Part shown: positions 1 to 11,649 of the stretch, piece by piece
Numbering within the stretch: the first letter of the stretch is position 1
Layout of the letters: each line of letters begins with the position of its first letter
NCBI GenBank assembly: GCA_022539475.1
Contig: VCMS01000153.1
Location: 62,001 to 126,000, forward strand
Direction: 5' to 3'
DNA: 64,000 nucleotides
Source: Gracilaria domingensis
Lineage: Eukaryota > Rhodophyta > Florideophyceae > Gracilariales > Gracilariaceae
Made by a program: the position numbers and the translations under genes
Notes under the pieces: model-generated
Seen by the model: only the letters and a program-made list of their open reading frames with translations
The model's database searches: none
Told to the model about the DNA's origin: nothing

Positions 1-8
1 ACTCTGCG

Positions 9-770
9 ATGATCGACTCGTTTGTTAATGCGGCAAAGCTGCGTACTCCGCTGCTAAAAGCGGATAACTACTTCATGTGGTCGCATAAGATGGAGCTTGT
101 ACTACGCTTTAAGGGCGTCTGGCGCTGCCTTTCAGGTGAAGAACGCATGCCAGACGATGAAGACTTGAAGGGAAAGTTCGAGACCAAACGAGACACGGCA
201 CTCTCGTGCATACTACTCTCAGTTCATGAATTCTGCGTGGCGTCTGTGATGAGCTTCAGAGACCCAGCAGTGATTTGGAAGACCCTGAAGGCAAACTTTG
301 AGATGGTATCACAGGCGAGCATTGATTCTCTGCTAGAACCATATCAAGACATGCGCATGGATGCTGATGAGCGTGTGTTAGATTACTTTAACCGACTCGC
401 CGTCATCGAAATGAAGCTCAATGATATCGGACACACTCTGTTTGAGGCTGAGAAGCTTCGAGCGATTCTGAGAGGTCTCACTAAGGCCTTCGACATCGCT
501 GCAGAGATCATTAATCAGACGGGTACTAGTCTGAAGGATGCTGTACCCCGTCTTATCGCACGAGAGGGACAGTAACTAAAGGAAAACGGAGCTTCGAGCT
601 CGGGAACAGGACACGAGAAAGCTCTTCAGGCGTGTACGAAGCAGACATCCGAAGACCGCAAATGTTTCCAATGTGGAAAGAAGGGGCACATGAGAAGAAA
701 CTGCTGAGAGGACCCGCGTAGCAAGAACTACAAGGGGAAGAAGAACCGATCTGGAGAGAAAGAATCGGAC
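9..770 (+). pseudogene. Copia element A: gag part (broken)
   Basis: Gag-like start of a Ty1/Copia polyprotein. Residues 11-45 (KLRTPLL, WSHKMELVLR) and the following helical region match the UBN2/gag pattern of Copia capsids, which package the element RNA in cytoplasmic particles. The frame stays readable past a TAA at 573-575 into a CCHC zinc knuckle (C-X2-C-X4-H-X4-C, about 661-705), which is followed directly by a TGA at 706-708. Two in-frame stops make it non-functional as a single product. The reading frame continues into the pol part after the SINE-like insertion at 775. The 5' LTR would lie left of the window. Confidence 0.85.
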
Positions 771-774
771 AATG

Positions 775-996
775 TGTGGTGCTGTCAGCTGCAGATGAAA
801 GTCCCAGCGGGTCACGATAACACCTCCGCAGTGCCTGCTTGTGGATCACATGCACTGGAGCGGCCTCAGTCGGAAACCACCTTCGTGTGCTTTTTGTGTG
901 ATCTGGGGGCCCTGAGTTCGAGCCCCAGCTCTAGTTTGCTCCCCTCACGGCTCACCAAAATGATCATTTGATACCTCGATGCATCACAGAGGGCAG
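775..996 (+). repeat. SINE-like tRNA-derived repeat, unit 1
   Basis: First of two tandem, similar units. Both start with the same TG-GTGCTGTCAGCTGCAGATGA-type leader and contain a tRNA-like segment. Here the A-box region reads GCGGCC-TCAGTCGG, lacking about 5 bases (ATAGC) present in unit 2, so the promoter looks damaged. The B-box-like loop TTCGAGC lies near 916. The unit ends at about 957 (GGCTCACCA) and is followed by a spacer of about 39 bp. Polymerase III SINE origin is inferred from the A/B-box spacing, not proven. Confidence 0.6.
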
Positions 997-1185
997 TGTA
1001 GTGCTGTCAGCTGCAGATGACAGTCACAGAGGGTCACGATGACACCTCCGCAGTGCCAGCTTATGGAACACATGCACTGGAGCGGCCATAGCTCAGTCGG
1101 TAACCACCTTCGTGTGCTTCTTGTGTGATCTGGGGGTCCTGGGATCGAGCCCCAGCTCTGCTTTGCTCCCCTCACGGTTCACCAC
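997..1185 (+). repeat. SINE-like tRNA-derived repeat, unit 2
   Basis: Second unit of the dimer, with the better-preserved tRNA-like part. The A-box-like TAGCTCAGTCGGTA is at about 1088-1101. A T-arm-like stem-loop CTGGG-ATCGAGC-CCCAG is at 1139-1155 and holds the B-box. The acceptor stem does not pair convincingly, so this is tRNA-like rather than a working tRNA gene. The pair of units is flanked by a 6-bp repeat ACAATG (769-774 and 1186-1191). Removing 417 bp rejoins the Copia reading frame exactly, which marks it as a retroposed insertion. Confidence 0.6.
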
Positions 1186-1190
1186 ACAAT

Positions 1191-2461
1191 GGCAGTGGCT
1201 CTGAAGGAATGGCTGGTATCGTTGCCGGTTTAGCTGTCATAGACTTTGACGATGAAGAGGCTCCTGTTATAGAGACCATCGATATTTTTCAGGACACGTC
1301 AGTTGAAGAAGCTATTGTCCTGAAAGGGACAGGATATATTGCCAACCACAAGATCAGAGAGGGACAGAACACATCTTGGTACTTGGACTCTGGAGCATCC
1401 AAGCACATGACTAATAATCAGAATTACTTCGTCCATGCTGTAAACGTCTCTGACAAGAAGAATGTGTCTGTTGGAGATGGCACTAAACTTCTGGTGCGAG
1501 GACAGGGTAGGGTTGAGTGCTTGATATATGATTCGGAAGGACAACGCCAGAAGATAGCCCTGCATGACGTACTCTACGTCCGTCAGCTCATGTACAACCT
1601 CCTCTCGGTCAGCGCAATACGTCGTGGAGGATACATGACGGTGTTCATTTCCGATGATGACGGATCAGGACTGACAGCGATTATTCACCAGCAGACCATG
1701 GAAGTTCTTACAGCAGGTAGAGAACTCGCAGAAGGACTTTATGAGATCAAACTTGCGCCAATAGATTACCACAGTACGAGCTTATTTCTTGCTCGAGAGG
1801 GAGATAACTTCACCCTCATTTGGCATAATCGGCTGGGTCATGCAAGTCTGAAGTACATTCGAAAGACTCTACACCTGATCAGTGGGGTAAGAAGAGAAAC
1901 CGTGCGAGGTTTCGGACACTGCGAACCATGCGCGTTTGGAAAAGCAAAGCAAGCCCCCAGAACGTCCAAGACTGCCTCTCACAGGACGGTTGAAATCCTG
2001 GAGCTCGTTCTCTCTGATGTAATGGGATCAATAAACCTGGAGAGTCTGTCTAAGGCGAAGTATGTCATCACTACCTACGACGACAAGAGCTGCGTATCAG
2101 TAGTTCGGTTCATGAGGAACCGCAGCCAGGTTGAAGCGTGCGTGCAGGACATGGTTTCTTTACTTGAGAACCAGTCCGGACGTACCCTTAAGCGATTCCG
2201 TTTTGACAACGCAAAGGAGTATTTGTCGGACGCATTGACGAATTGGTTCAAAGGGAAGGGAGTAGCATTGGAGCCAACCCCAGCGTACAGTCCCGAATCA
2301 AACTGGAAAGCTGAACGCCTGAACCGTACATTGAATGACAAAGCACGGACGATACTCCGAGCGATAGAGGGTACCCCACACAGCCGACAACTGTAGGCCG
2401 AAGCGGGCAACACCGCAAACTATCTGAGGAATCAAACTTTCGTCCACAGAGAAGGAAAACC
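1191..2461 (+). pseudogene. Copia element A: protease-integrase part
   Basis: Middle of the Copia A polyprotein. The aspartic protease motif is WYLDSGASKHM (about 1375-1410), the GAG-pre-integrase motif LIWHNRLGHASLKYI (about 1816-1860), and a Cys pair EPCAFGKAKQ follows. The integrase core has acidic motifs at about 2012 (LSDVMG), 2206 (FDNAKEYL) and the YSPESNWKAERLNRT block at about 2287. A TAG at 2394-2396 interrupts the frame, after which Copia-like residues (ANYLRNQTFVH) continue until Copia B is inserted at 2462. The coding then resumes at 11,650 in the same polyprotein. Confidence 0.88.
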
Positions 2462-2768
2462 TGATGGGTGCAGATTGCGCAAGACCGGTGAGAAATAAGA
2501 GAAATCAGTACTGGAGGTTGACGTGTAGAGGACAGAGTTTGTAGCTTACGTGAGAGGTGAACATGGTATATACTTCGTGTTTGTAATGGACTTCCGTAAT
2601 GCAGTTTATGTTGTACCAATCAGTATGGTAGATATTTGTAGCCCCCCGCAATGGTGCTACGTTGAGGCTACATTCTTTTGGCGGGGTTTTGGAGTAGCCG
2701 ACTCTCTATAAAAGGTGGCTTGCGATGCCGTAATGGCAGAAACTGCGAGTCGAACACACCACCCAACA
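2462..2768 (+). repeat. Copia B LTR, left
   Basis: 307 bp, canonical TG...CA ends. It contains TCTATAAAAGG at about 2703-2713, a good TATA box for the element's own transcription on the + strand. A primer-binding-like GTGGTAGCATCG begins directly after it at 2769. It differs from the central LTR at about five positions, all in the first 130 bp (for example TG instead of TA at the start). Confidence 0.92.
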
Positions 2769-2867
2769 GTGGTAGCATCGCCCCCCCCGCTTTGCACACT
2801 GAACTTTGCAACAATCCCAGCTTGTATTCTGAGAACTAGAGCTTGTCCAGCGTTCGCTGCGTCGACA

Positions 2868-5800
2868 ATGGACGACGAACTCTCCAAGAAGCTGCCATAG
2901 TTTACAGCCAGAAGGGGAGAAGATTTCACACTCTGGCAGATGCGCTTTGAATCCGTGCTCGAATCGAAAGAACTCCTGTTTCTTGTCCAGCGTGATCCTA
3001 CTGAGAATGTTCCCAACCCTGACATTGAAGCTTTGGATGAGGAGACTAGGAAGAAGATCGCAAAGGTTCGCATGTACCTTGTCCACTGCTTGGCTGACAA
3101 GCCACTGCGAACAATTTTCAATGAGCGCCGTAATCCATATCTCATGTACAAGAAGCTGAAGGAGCGGTACGCTACAACCAATGCTGCTAGCCGGGTGCAA
3201 ATCCAGACGAAGCTTCATCAAACGCGGTACTCTGAGGATAAAACGATGTCAGAGTACATTGATGACCTTGAGGCCCTTTTTGGCCGGCTTGAGGCTATGG
3301 ATAGTGCAATTGAAGATTTGATGCAAGTCGCAATCCTCTTGTCAAGCTTCGGAAGCACTGGTGACTCTCCTTATGGGGCAGTGGTGTCAGCGTTGCAGAC
3401 GATGGCCGACGAAGATCTTACGTGGGACAGAGCGACAGCTCGTCTTCTACAAGAGTATGACAGCATTTCAGCGTCTGGTACACACGTGACTGAGGATCAG
3501 GAGCCTGCAGCAACGGAAAAAGCTTTGAGGGCACGAATGAAAGGAAGGTGTTTTCAATGCGGAAGGAAAGGCCATTTCAAGAAAGATTGTCCGGATAGGA
3601 ATCCTGAAGATGTACAGGCTGAGGGAACTAGAAGCATGCACCGAGCTCTAGTTGTTCGCACGCAACATGTGTTTGTTATTGACTCAGGTGCAACTTGTCA
3701 CATGGTTGGAGAGAAAGTTCTTGTCAAAGGTTTCCAAAAAATACCGCCTAGGACCATTGCCCTTGGCGATGGAAGGCTGGTAGACTCATCACATTCTGGA
3801 AACCTTGACATCACTCTGAGACAACCAGAATGTGACTCTGACATTTTGATCAACCTGAAGAATGTGCTCTACGCAGATGATCTAGACTGCAACCTGGTCT
3901 CTTGCTCACAGTTGGCCAACGATGGCTTCTCTGTGTCCTTTGCTGGAGCCAGCTGCACTATTGCAAAGGATCATCTAAACGTTACCATCGGCCAGAGAGG
4001 AGGCATCTATGAACTGATTGGTACCTTGATGAGTGAAAAACTCTACAAAGCGTCCACAACTAATGAGGCTGCCCTCCAATTATGGCATGAGAGATTAGGG
4101 CACACCAGTAGAAAAACTGTGCAAAGAATGGGCAATGAAGGAATAGTAGAAGGCATGGACATCCGTTCGAAGCCGGAAACAAATACCCCGTGCGTTCCTT
4201 GTCTCGAAGGAAAGATGACACGATTACCACTTGGCCCCCGTAGTGAAACGAATGTTGGCATAGGTGATGTCATCTATTCCGACATCTGTGGCCCTTTACG
4301 GACGGCGAGCATGGGAGGGAAAAGGTATTTTGTGTCCTTCATTGATAAGGGTTCTGGGTTCAAGGATGTTAGGCTACTGAAGACAAGGAAAGATCTACAA
4401 ATCCAGTTCCGCTGCTTTCAATTGAACTTCGAGCGCCGTACAGAAAGGAAAGTTAAATTACTATACTCTGACAACGGACCAGAGTACATCGGCATTCGAA
4501 AGTATCTTTCAAGTGAAGGCATTGATTGGGAAAACAGCGCTCCGTATGTTCCACAGCAAAATGGAACTGCTGAGCGGTTCAACCGCACTGCTATGAACAT
4601 GGTGAGATCAATGCTTTCTCATGCTGGATTGCCCCAGAAGTTCTGAGAGGAGGCACTTATAACAGCTGTACGCCTCATGAACATGACACCCAGTTCGGCA
4701 AGTAGTGGCCGGACACCGCGAGAAGCAGTGGATGGCTCCATCCCTTACGTTGGACACCTGAGAACGTTTGGATGTGAAGTCTGGGTACATGAGCCCAACA
4801 GGAAGAAGCTTGACAAGAAAGCAAGGCGAGGAATCCTGCTCAGATCGATGTCACACAGAAACTACAGACTATATGACATCGAGAGTGGCTCAATCTCCTT
4901 TGCCAGACACGTACGGATCAATGAATCAGTTTTCCCCGGGCCCAGTCTCTTCAAAACAGACTGGGCGACAGGAAGCATGGAGACCTCGGACAGCCTCTTA
5001 TTGGAAAGAGAAGTTGATGACGACATGGAAACCGGACAGGAAGCATTAATGGACACCCAGATGTCGAGTGAAGGAGACCTTGAAGGGGGAGCGGATCAGA
5101 TCTCTAGTAGTGATGAGGCACAGAACAATGAGAATGCTCTGGAAGCAGGAGTCGATATGCATCAATCACCCAATGCTGGCTCTATAGACGAAGACCCCTT
5201 CTCAATGACGTCCAGTGTACAGGAGTTCCTTACTCACTACCCAGTTCGACGCTATCCTACAAGGGAAAGAAAAACTCCTCCTCGATTCTCCGATACACAA
5301 CACAGTGGATTTGTTAGTCGTTCCCGCCCTACACTGCAGACACCGACCTCAGTGACTGACGCCCTCTCTTCCGAGAATGCTGATGAATGGCGTGAGGCCA
5401 TCCGGGAGGAACTCTTGACCCTTGAGAGAATGGGAACCTGGGAGGTCGCCACAGTACCCGATGGATGCAAGGTCATAGGCTCTCGGTTTGTGTTTGCTAA
5501 AAAGCTCAACAATGATGGCTCAGTCGCACGATTCAAAGCCCGCCTCGTGGCAAAGGGATGCCAACAGGGAGCTATCGATCGTGTCTACGCCCCAGTGGTA
5601 AACTTCGAGACAGTTCGAATCGCGCTAACACTGGCTATCAAGCGTGGATACAAAATCGAACAACTTGATGTCAAGTCATCGTTTTTGAATGGCTCTATGG
5701 AAAATGCAGAACCTGTCTACATGCGGCCGCCCCAAGGCGTACAGTTCAGACTCGAGAAGAACGAAGCGTTGAAGCTCAAGAGGTCCCTCTATGGTCTCAA

Positions 5801-6936
5801 GCAGTCTAACTCTATATGGGGTAAGCTGCTGAAGTCGAAACTCCTGTCCATTGGATTTAAGGCCCTACAGTCAGATGAGTGCTTCTTCCGCATGAATGAC
5901 ACCGTTCATACACTGTGGGTAGTCGTGTATGTTGATGATATGCTCCTGATTAGGGATGACGTTACCCTCATGAGAAGAGTGAAGTCGGAAATGGGACGTT
6001 GTTTCGAAGTGAAGACAGAGAGCACTGCAGCAAGTTTCCTTGGTGTCCATATGGAACGTGGTCCAGACTTTGTTATATTACACCAACAAGCATTCATCAC
6101 AGAGGTCTTGAATCGTTTCAACATGCTTGAGTCACGAGCAATTGATACACCATTGTCCTCCTCAGCAAGGCCAAGTGATCTATTGGAAGGTGATCCCATT
6201 AGCTTTTCTCTTCTCTACCAGGAAGCAGTTGGTGCGCTTCTGTATCTTGCTGGATGGACGAGGGCTGACATTTGTTATGCCGTGAATCTCTTGGCTCGAG
6301 CGCAATCTGGGCCTACTGTGAATCATTGGAGAGCTGTCAAGAGAATCTTCTGTTAACTCACAGGAACGAAACACATGGGTATTTGTATTAAGGCAGGCAA
6401 AATCTCTCCGGATACGCCAACGTTAGCTTTTGTAGATTCGGACTGGGCTGGTGATGACACCGATCGCAAATCGACTTCAGGCTTCTGCATCTTCTTGCAT
6501 GGGACACCTGTTGTCTGGAAGACAACCAAACAGAAGTCGATTGCTATGTCAACTACAGAGTCTGAGTACATAGCTCTATCAGATTGCGTCAAGGAGATTC
6601 GCTGGGTTCGCTCATTGCTGCTTGAACTGGATTCTGATGTTACGGGAATGGCTACGACAGTAATGGAAGACAACACTGGTGTTCTACATTGGGTATCTGG
6701 GGAACGCAAAGCCAAACACGTAGAATTTGAGGTATCATTTTTCTCGTGATGCAGTGGAGAAAGGAGAAATTGCTCTTAAGCACTGCCCAACTTTGCACAT
6801 GGTGACAGATATTTTTACTAAGCCTTTATCAGCCGAGGATCATTCCAGACACTGTTCGACTTTGAACATTGTAACCACCGAGTTTGCGCATGGAAGGGAT
6901 AATGGGTGCAGATTGGGCAAGACCGGTGAGAAATAA
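2868..6936 (+). pseudogene. Copia B gag-pol polyprotein, copy 1
   Basis: Single-frame Gag-Pol starting MDDELSKK at 2868. Order: UBN2-type gag, CCHC knuckle (about 3549-3590, CFQCGRKGHFKKDC), protease (VIDSGATCHM, about 3676), GAG-pre-integrase (LWHERLGHTS, about 4081), integrase core (DICGPL; DNGPEY about 4470; QQNGTAERFNRT about 4556), RT (FLNGSMENAEPVYM; YVDDML about 5926-5946) and RNase H (DSDWAGDDTDRKSTSG; STTESEY). It is broken by TAG 2898-2900, TGA 4644-4646, TAA 6354-6356 and a one-base frameshift at about 6726, after which RYHFSRDAVEKGE continues in another frame to 6936. It overlaps the central LTR by 37 bp. Confidence 0.93.
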
Positions 6937-7206
6937 GGGAAATCAGTACTGGAGGTTTACGTGTAGAGGACAGAGTTTGTAGCTTACGTGAGAGGTGAGC
7001 ATGGTATATACTTCGTGTTTGTAATGGACTTCCGTAATGCAGTTTATGTTGTACCAATCAGTATGGTAGATATTTGTAGCCCCCCGCAATGGTGCTACGT
7101 TGAGGCTACATTCTTTTGGCGGGGTTTTGGAGTAGCCGACTCTCTATAAAAGGTGGCTTGCGATGCCGTAATGGCAGAAACTGCGAGTCGAACACACCAC
7201 CCAACA
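6900..7206 (+). repeat. Copia B LTR, central (shared)
   Basis: 307-bp LTR serving as 3' LTR of copy 1 and 5' LTR of copy 2. It begins TAATGGGTG, so the first dinucleotide is TA rather than TG. It is preceded by a short polypurine stretch GGAAGGGA (6892-6899), the likely plus-strand primer. TATA box TCTATAAAAGG is at about 7141-7151. Confidence 0.92.
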
Positions 7207-7305
7207 GTGGTAGCATCGCCCCCCCCGCTTTGCACACTGAACTTTGCAACAATCCCAGCTTGTATTCTGAGAACTAGAGCTTGTCCAGCGTTCGCTGCGT
7301 CGACA

Positions 7306-10300
7306 ATGGACGACGAACTCTCCAAGAAGCTGCCATAGTTTACAGCCAGAAGGGGAGAAGATTTCACACTCTGGCAGATGCGCTTTGAATCCGTGCTCGA
7401 ATCGAAAGAACTCCTGTTTCTTGTCCAGCGTGATCCTACTGAGAATGTTCCCAACCCTGACATTGAAGCTTTGGATGAGGAGACTAGGAAGAAGATCGCA
7501 AAGGTTCGCATGTACCTTGTCCACTGCTTGGCTGACAAGCCACTGCGAACAATTTTCAATGAGCGCCGTAATCCATATCTCATGTACAAGAAGCTGAAGG
7601 AGCGGTACGCTACAACCAATGCTGCTAGCCGGGTGCAAATCCAGACGAAGCTTCATCAAACGCGGTACTCTGAGGATAAAACGATGTCAGAGTACATTGA
7701 TGACCTTGAGGCCCTTTTTGGCCGGCTTGAGGCTATGGATAGTGCAATTGAAGATTTGATGCAAGTCGCAATCCTCTTGTCAAGCTTCGGAAGCACTGGT
7801 GACTCTCCTTATGGGGCAGTGGTGTCAGCGTTGCAGACGATGGCCGACGAAGATCTTACGTGGGACAGAGCGACAGCTCGTCTTCTACAAGAGTATGACA
7901 GCATTTCAGCGTCTGGTACACACGTGACTGAGGATCAGGAGCCTGCAGCAACGGAAAAAGCTTTGAGGGCACGAATGAAAGGAAGGTGTTTTCAATGCGG
8001 AAGGAAAGGCCATTTCAAGAAAGATTGTCCGGATAGGAATCCTGAAGATGTACAGGCTGAGGGAACTAGAAGCATGCACCGAGCTCTAGTTGTTCGCACG
8101 CAACATGTGTTTGTTATTGACTCAGGTGCAACTTGTCACATGGTTGGAGAGAAAGTTCTTGTCAAAGGTTTCCAAAAAATACCGCCTAGGACCATTGCCC
8201 TTGGCGATGGAAGGCTGGTAGACTCATCACATTCTGGAAACCTTGACATCACTCTGAGACAACCAGAATGTGACTCTGACATTTTGATCAACCTGAAGAA
8301 TGTGCTCTACGCAGATGATCTAGACTGCAACCTGGTCTCTTGCTCACAGTTGGCCAACGATGGCTTCTCTGTGTCCTTTGCTGGAGCCAGCTGCACTATT
8401 GCAAAGGATCATCTAAACGTTACCATCGGCCAGAGAGGAGGCATCTATGAACTGATTGGTACCTTGATGAGTGAAAAACTCTACAAAGCGTCCACAACTA
8501 ATGAGGCTGCCCTCCAATTATGGCATGAGAGATTAGGGCACACCAGTAGAAAAACTGTGCAAAGAATGGGCAATGAAGGAATAGTAGAAGGCATGGACAT
8601 CCGTTCGAAGCCGGAAACAAATACCCCGTGCGTTCCTTGTCTCGAAGGAAAGATGACACGATTACCACTTGGCCCCCGTAGTGAAACGAATGTTGGCATA
8701 GGTGATGTCATCTATTCCGACATCTGTGGCCCTTTACGGACGGCGAGCATGGGAGGGAAAAGGTATTTTGTGTCCTTCATTGATAAGGGTTCTGGGTTCA
8801 AGGATGTTAGGCTACTGAAGACAAGGAAAGATCTACAAATCCAGTTCCGCTGCTTTCAATTGAACTTCGAGCGCCGTACAGAAAGGAAAGTTAAATTACT
8901 ATACTCTGACAACGGACCAGAGTACATCGGCATTCGAAAGTATCTTTCAAGTGAAGGCATTGATTGGGAAAACAGCGCTCCGTATGTTCCACAGCAAAAT
9001 GGAACTGCTGAGCGGTTCAACCGCACTGCTATGAACATGGTGAGATCAATGCTTTCTCATGCTGGATTGCCCCAGAAGTTCTGAGAGGAGGCACTTATAA
9101 CAGCTGTACGCCTCATGAACATGACACCCAGTTCGGCAAGTAGTGGCCGGACACCGCGAGAAGCAGTGGATGGCTCCATCCCTTACGTTGGACACCTGAG
9201 AACGTTTGGATGTGAAGTCTGGGTACATGAGCCCAACAGGAAGAAGCTTGACAAGAAAGCAAGGCGAGGAATCCTGCTCAGATCGATGTCACACAGAAAC
9301 TACAGACTATATGACATCGAGAGTGGCTCAATCTCCTTTGCCAGACACGTACGGATCAATGAATCAGTTTTCCCCGGGCCCAGTCTCTTCAAAACAGACT
9401 GGGCGACAGGAAGCATGGAGACCTCGGACAGCCTCTTATTGGAAAGAGAAGTTGATGACGACATGGAAACCGGACAGGAAGCATTAATGGACACCCAGAT
9501 GTCGAGTGAAGGAGACCTTGAAGGGGGAGCGGATCAGATCTCTAGTAGTGATGAGGCACAGAACAATGAGAATGCTCTGGAAGCAGGAGTCGATATGCAT
9601 CAATCACCCAATGCTGGCTCTATAGACGAAGACCCCTTCTCAATGACGTCCAGTGTACAGGAGTTCCTTACTCACTACCCAGTTCGACGCTATCCTACAA
9701 GGGAAAGAAAAACTCCTCCTCGATTCTCCGATACACAACACAGTGGATTTGTTAGTCGTTCCCGCCCTACACTGCAGACACCGACCTCAGTGACTGACGC
9801 CCTCTCTTCCGAGAATGCTGATGAATGGCGTGAGGCCATCCGGGAGGAACTCTTGACCCTTGAGAGAATGGGAACCTGGGAGGTCGCCACAGTACCCGAT
9901 GGATGCAAGGTCATAGGCTCTCGGTTTGTGTTTGCTAAAAAGCTCAACAATGATGGCTCAGTCGCACGATTCAAAGCCCGCCTCGTGGCAAAGGGATGCC
10001 AACAGGGAGCTATCGATCGTGTCTACGCCCCAGTGGTAAACTTCGAGACAGTTCGAATCGCGCTAACACTGGCTATCAAGCGTGGATACAAAATCGAACA
10101 ACTTGATGTCAAGTCATCGTTTTTGAATGGCTCTATGGAAAATGCAGAACCTGTCTACATGCGGCCGCCCCAAGGCGTACAGTTCAGACTCGAGAAGAAC
10201 GAAGCGTTGAAGCTCAAGAGGTCCCTCTATGGTCTCAAGCAGTCTAACTCTATATGGGGTAAGCTGCTGAAGTCGAAACTCCTGTCCATTGGATTTAAGG

Positions 10301-11374
10301 CCCTACAGTCAGATGAGTGCTTCTTCCGCATGAATGACACCGTTCATACACTGTGGGTAGTCGTGTATGTTGATGATATGCTCCTGATTAGGGATGACGT
10401 TACCCTCATGAGAAGAGTGAAGTCGGAAATGGGACGTTGTTTCGAAGTGAAGACAGAGAGCACTGCAGCAAGTTTCCTTGGTGTCCATATGGAACGTGGT
10501 CCAGACTTTGTTATATTACACCAACAAGCATTCATCACAGAGGTCTTGAATCGTTTCAACATGCTTGAGTCACGAGCAATTGATACACCATTGTCCTCCT
10601 CAGCAAGGCCAAGTGATCTATTGGAAGGTGATCCCATTAGCTTTTCTCTTCTCTACCAGGAAGCAGTTGGTGCGCTTCTGTATCTTGCTGGATGGACGAG
10701 GGCTGACATTTGTTATGCCGTGAATCTCTTGGCTCGAGCGCAATCTGGGCCTACTGTGAATCATTGGAGAGCTGTCAAGAGAATCTTCTGTTACCTCACA
10801 GGAACGAAACACATGGGTATTTGTATTAAGGCAGGCAAAATCTCTCCGGATACGCCAACGTTAGCTTTTGTAGATTCGGACTGGGCTGGTGATGACACCG
10901 ATCGCAAATCGACTTCAGGCTTCTGCATCTTCTTGCATGGGACACCTGTTGTCTGGAAGACAACCAAACAGAAGTCGATTGCTATGTCAACTACAGAGTC
11001 TGAGTACATAGCTCTATCAGATTGCGTCAAGGAGATTCGCTGGGTTCGCTCATTGCTGCTTGAACTGGATTCTGATGTTACGGGAATGGCTACGACAGTA
11101 ATGGAAGACAACACTGGTGTTCTACATTGGGTATCTGGGGAACGCAAAGCCAAACACGTAGAATTTGAGGTATCATTTTTCTCGTGATGCAGTGGAGAAA
11201 GGAGAAATTGCTCTTAAGCACTGCCCAACTTTGCACATGGTGACAGATATTTTTACTAAGCCTTTATCAGCCGAGGATCATTCCAGACACTGTTCGACTT
11301 TGAACATTGTAACCACCGAGTTTGCGCATGGAAGGGATAATGGGTGCAGATTGGGCAAGACCGGTGAGAAATAA
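7306..11374 (+). pseudogene. Copia B gag-pol polyprotein, copy 2
   Basis: Same protein as copy 1, shifted by 4,438 bp and almost identical. It keeps the TAG (7336-7338), the TGA between integrase and RT (9082-9084) and the frameshift near 11,164, but has TAC where copy 1 has the TAA stop, so its RT-RNase H part (9115-11187) is one open frame. The shared defects show that both copies derive from an already defective element, so movement would have needed help in trans or a DNA-level duplication. Confidence 0.93.
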
Positions 11375-11644
11375 GGGAAATCAGTACTGGAGGTTCACGT
11401 GTAGAGGACAGAGTTTGTAGCTTACGTGAGAGGTGAGCATGGTATATACTTCGTGTTTGTAATGGACTTCCGTAATGCAGTTTATGTTGTACCAATCAGT
11501 ATGGTAGATATTTGTAGCCCCCCGCAATGGTGCTACGTTGAGGCTACATTCTTTTGGCGGGGTTTTGGAGTAGCCGACTCTCTATAAAAGGTGGCTTGCG
11601 ATGCTGTAATGGCAGAAACTGCGAGTCGAACACACCACCCAACA
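11338..11644 (+). repeat. Copia B LTR, right
   Basis: 307 bp, starts TAATGGGTG, ends CACCCAACA, followed by the target duplication AAACC. It differs from the central LTR at only a couple of positions seen by eye (TTC versus TTT near 11,395; GATGCTG versus GATGCCG near 11,601). Confidence 0.92.
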
Positions 11645-11649
11645 AAACC

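Larger units (their letters stand above)
2462..11644 (+). mobile_element. Copia element B tandem array (3 LTRs, 2 internals)
   Basis: LTR (2462-2768), internal, LTR (6900-7206), internal, LTR (11338-11644), with an exact period of 4,438 bp. The outer LTR starts with TGATGGGTG and the array ends CACCCAACA, an 8/9 inverted terminus. The 5-bp target duplication AAACC is at 2457-2461 and 11645-11649 and interrupts Copia A pol. The two internal regions appear almost identical; one substitution creates a stop at 6354-6356 in copy 1 only. Head-to-tail copies sharing one central LTR usually arise by unequal exchange between LTRs or by template switching during reverse transcription. Confidence 0.93.

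Noticed and set aside
1081..1165. A functional tRNA gene
   Set aside because: A- and B-box-like motifs and a T arm are present, but the acceptor stem does not pair and it repeats in a tandem inserted unit; a tRNA-derived SINE fits better.
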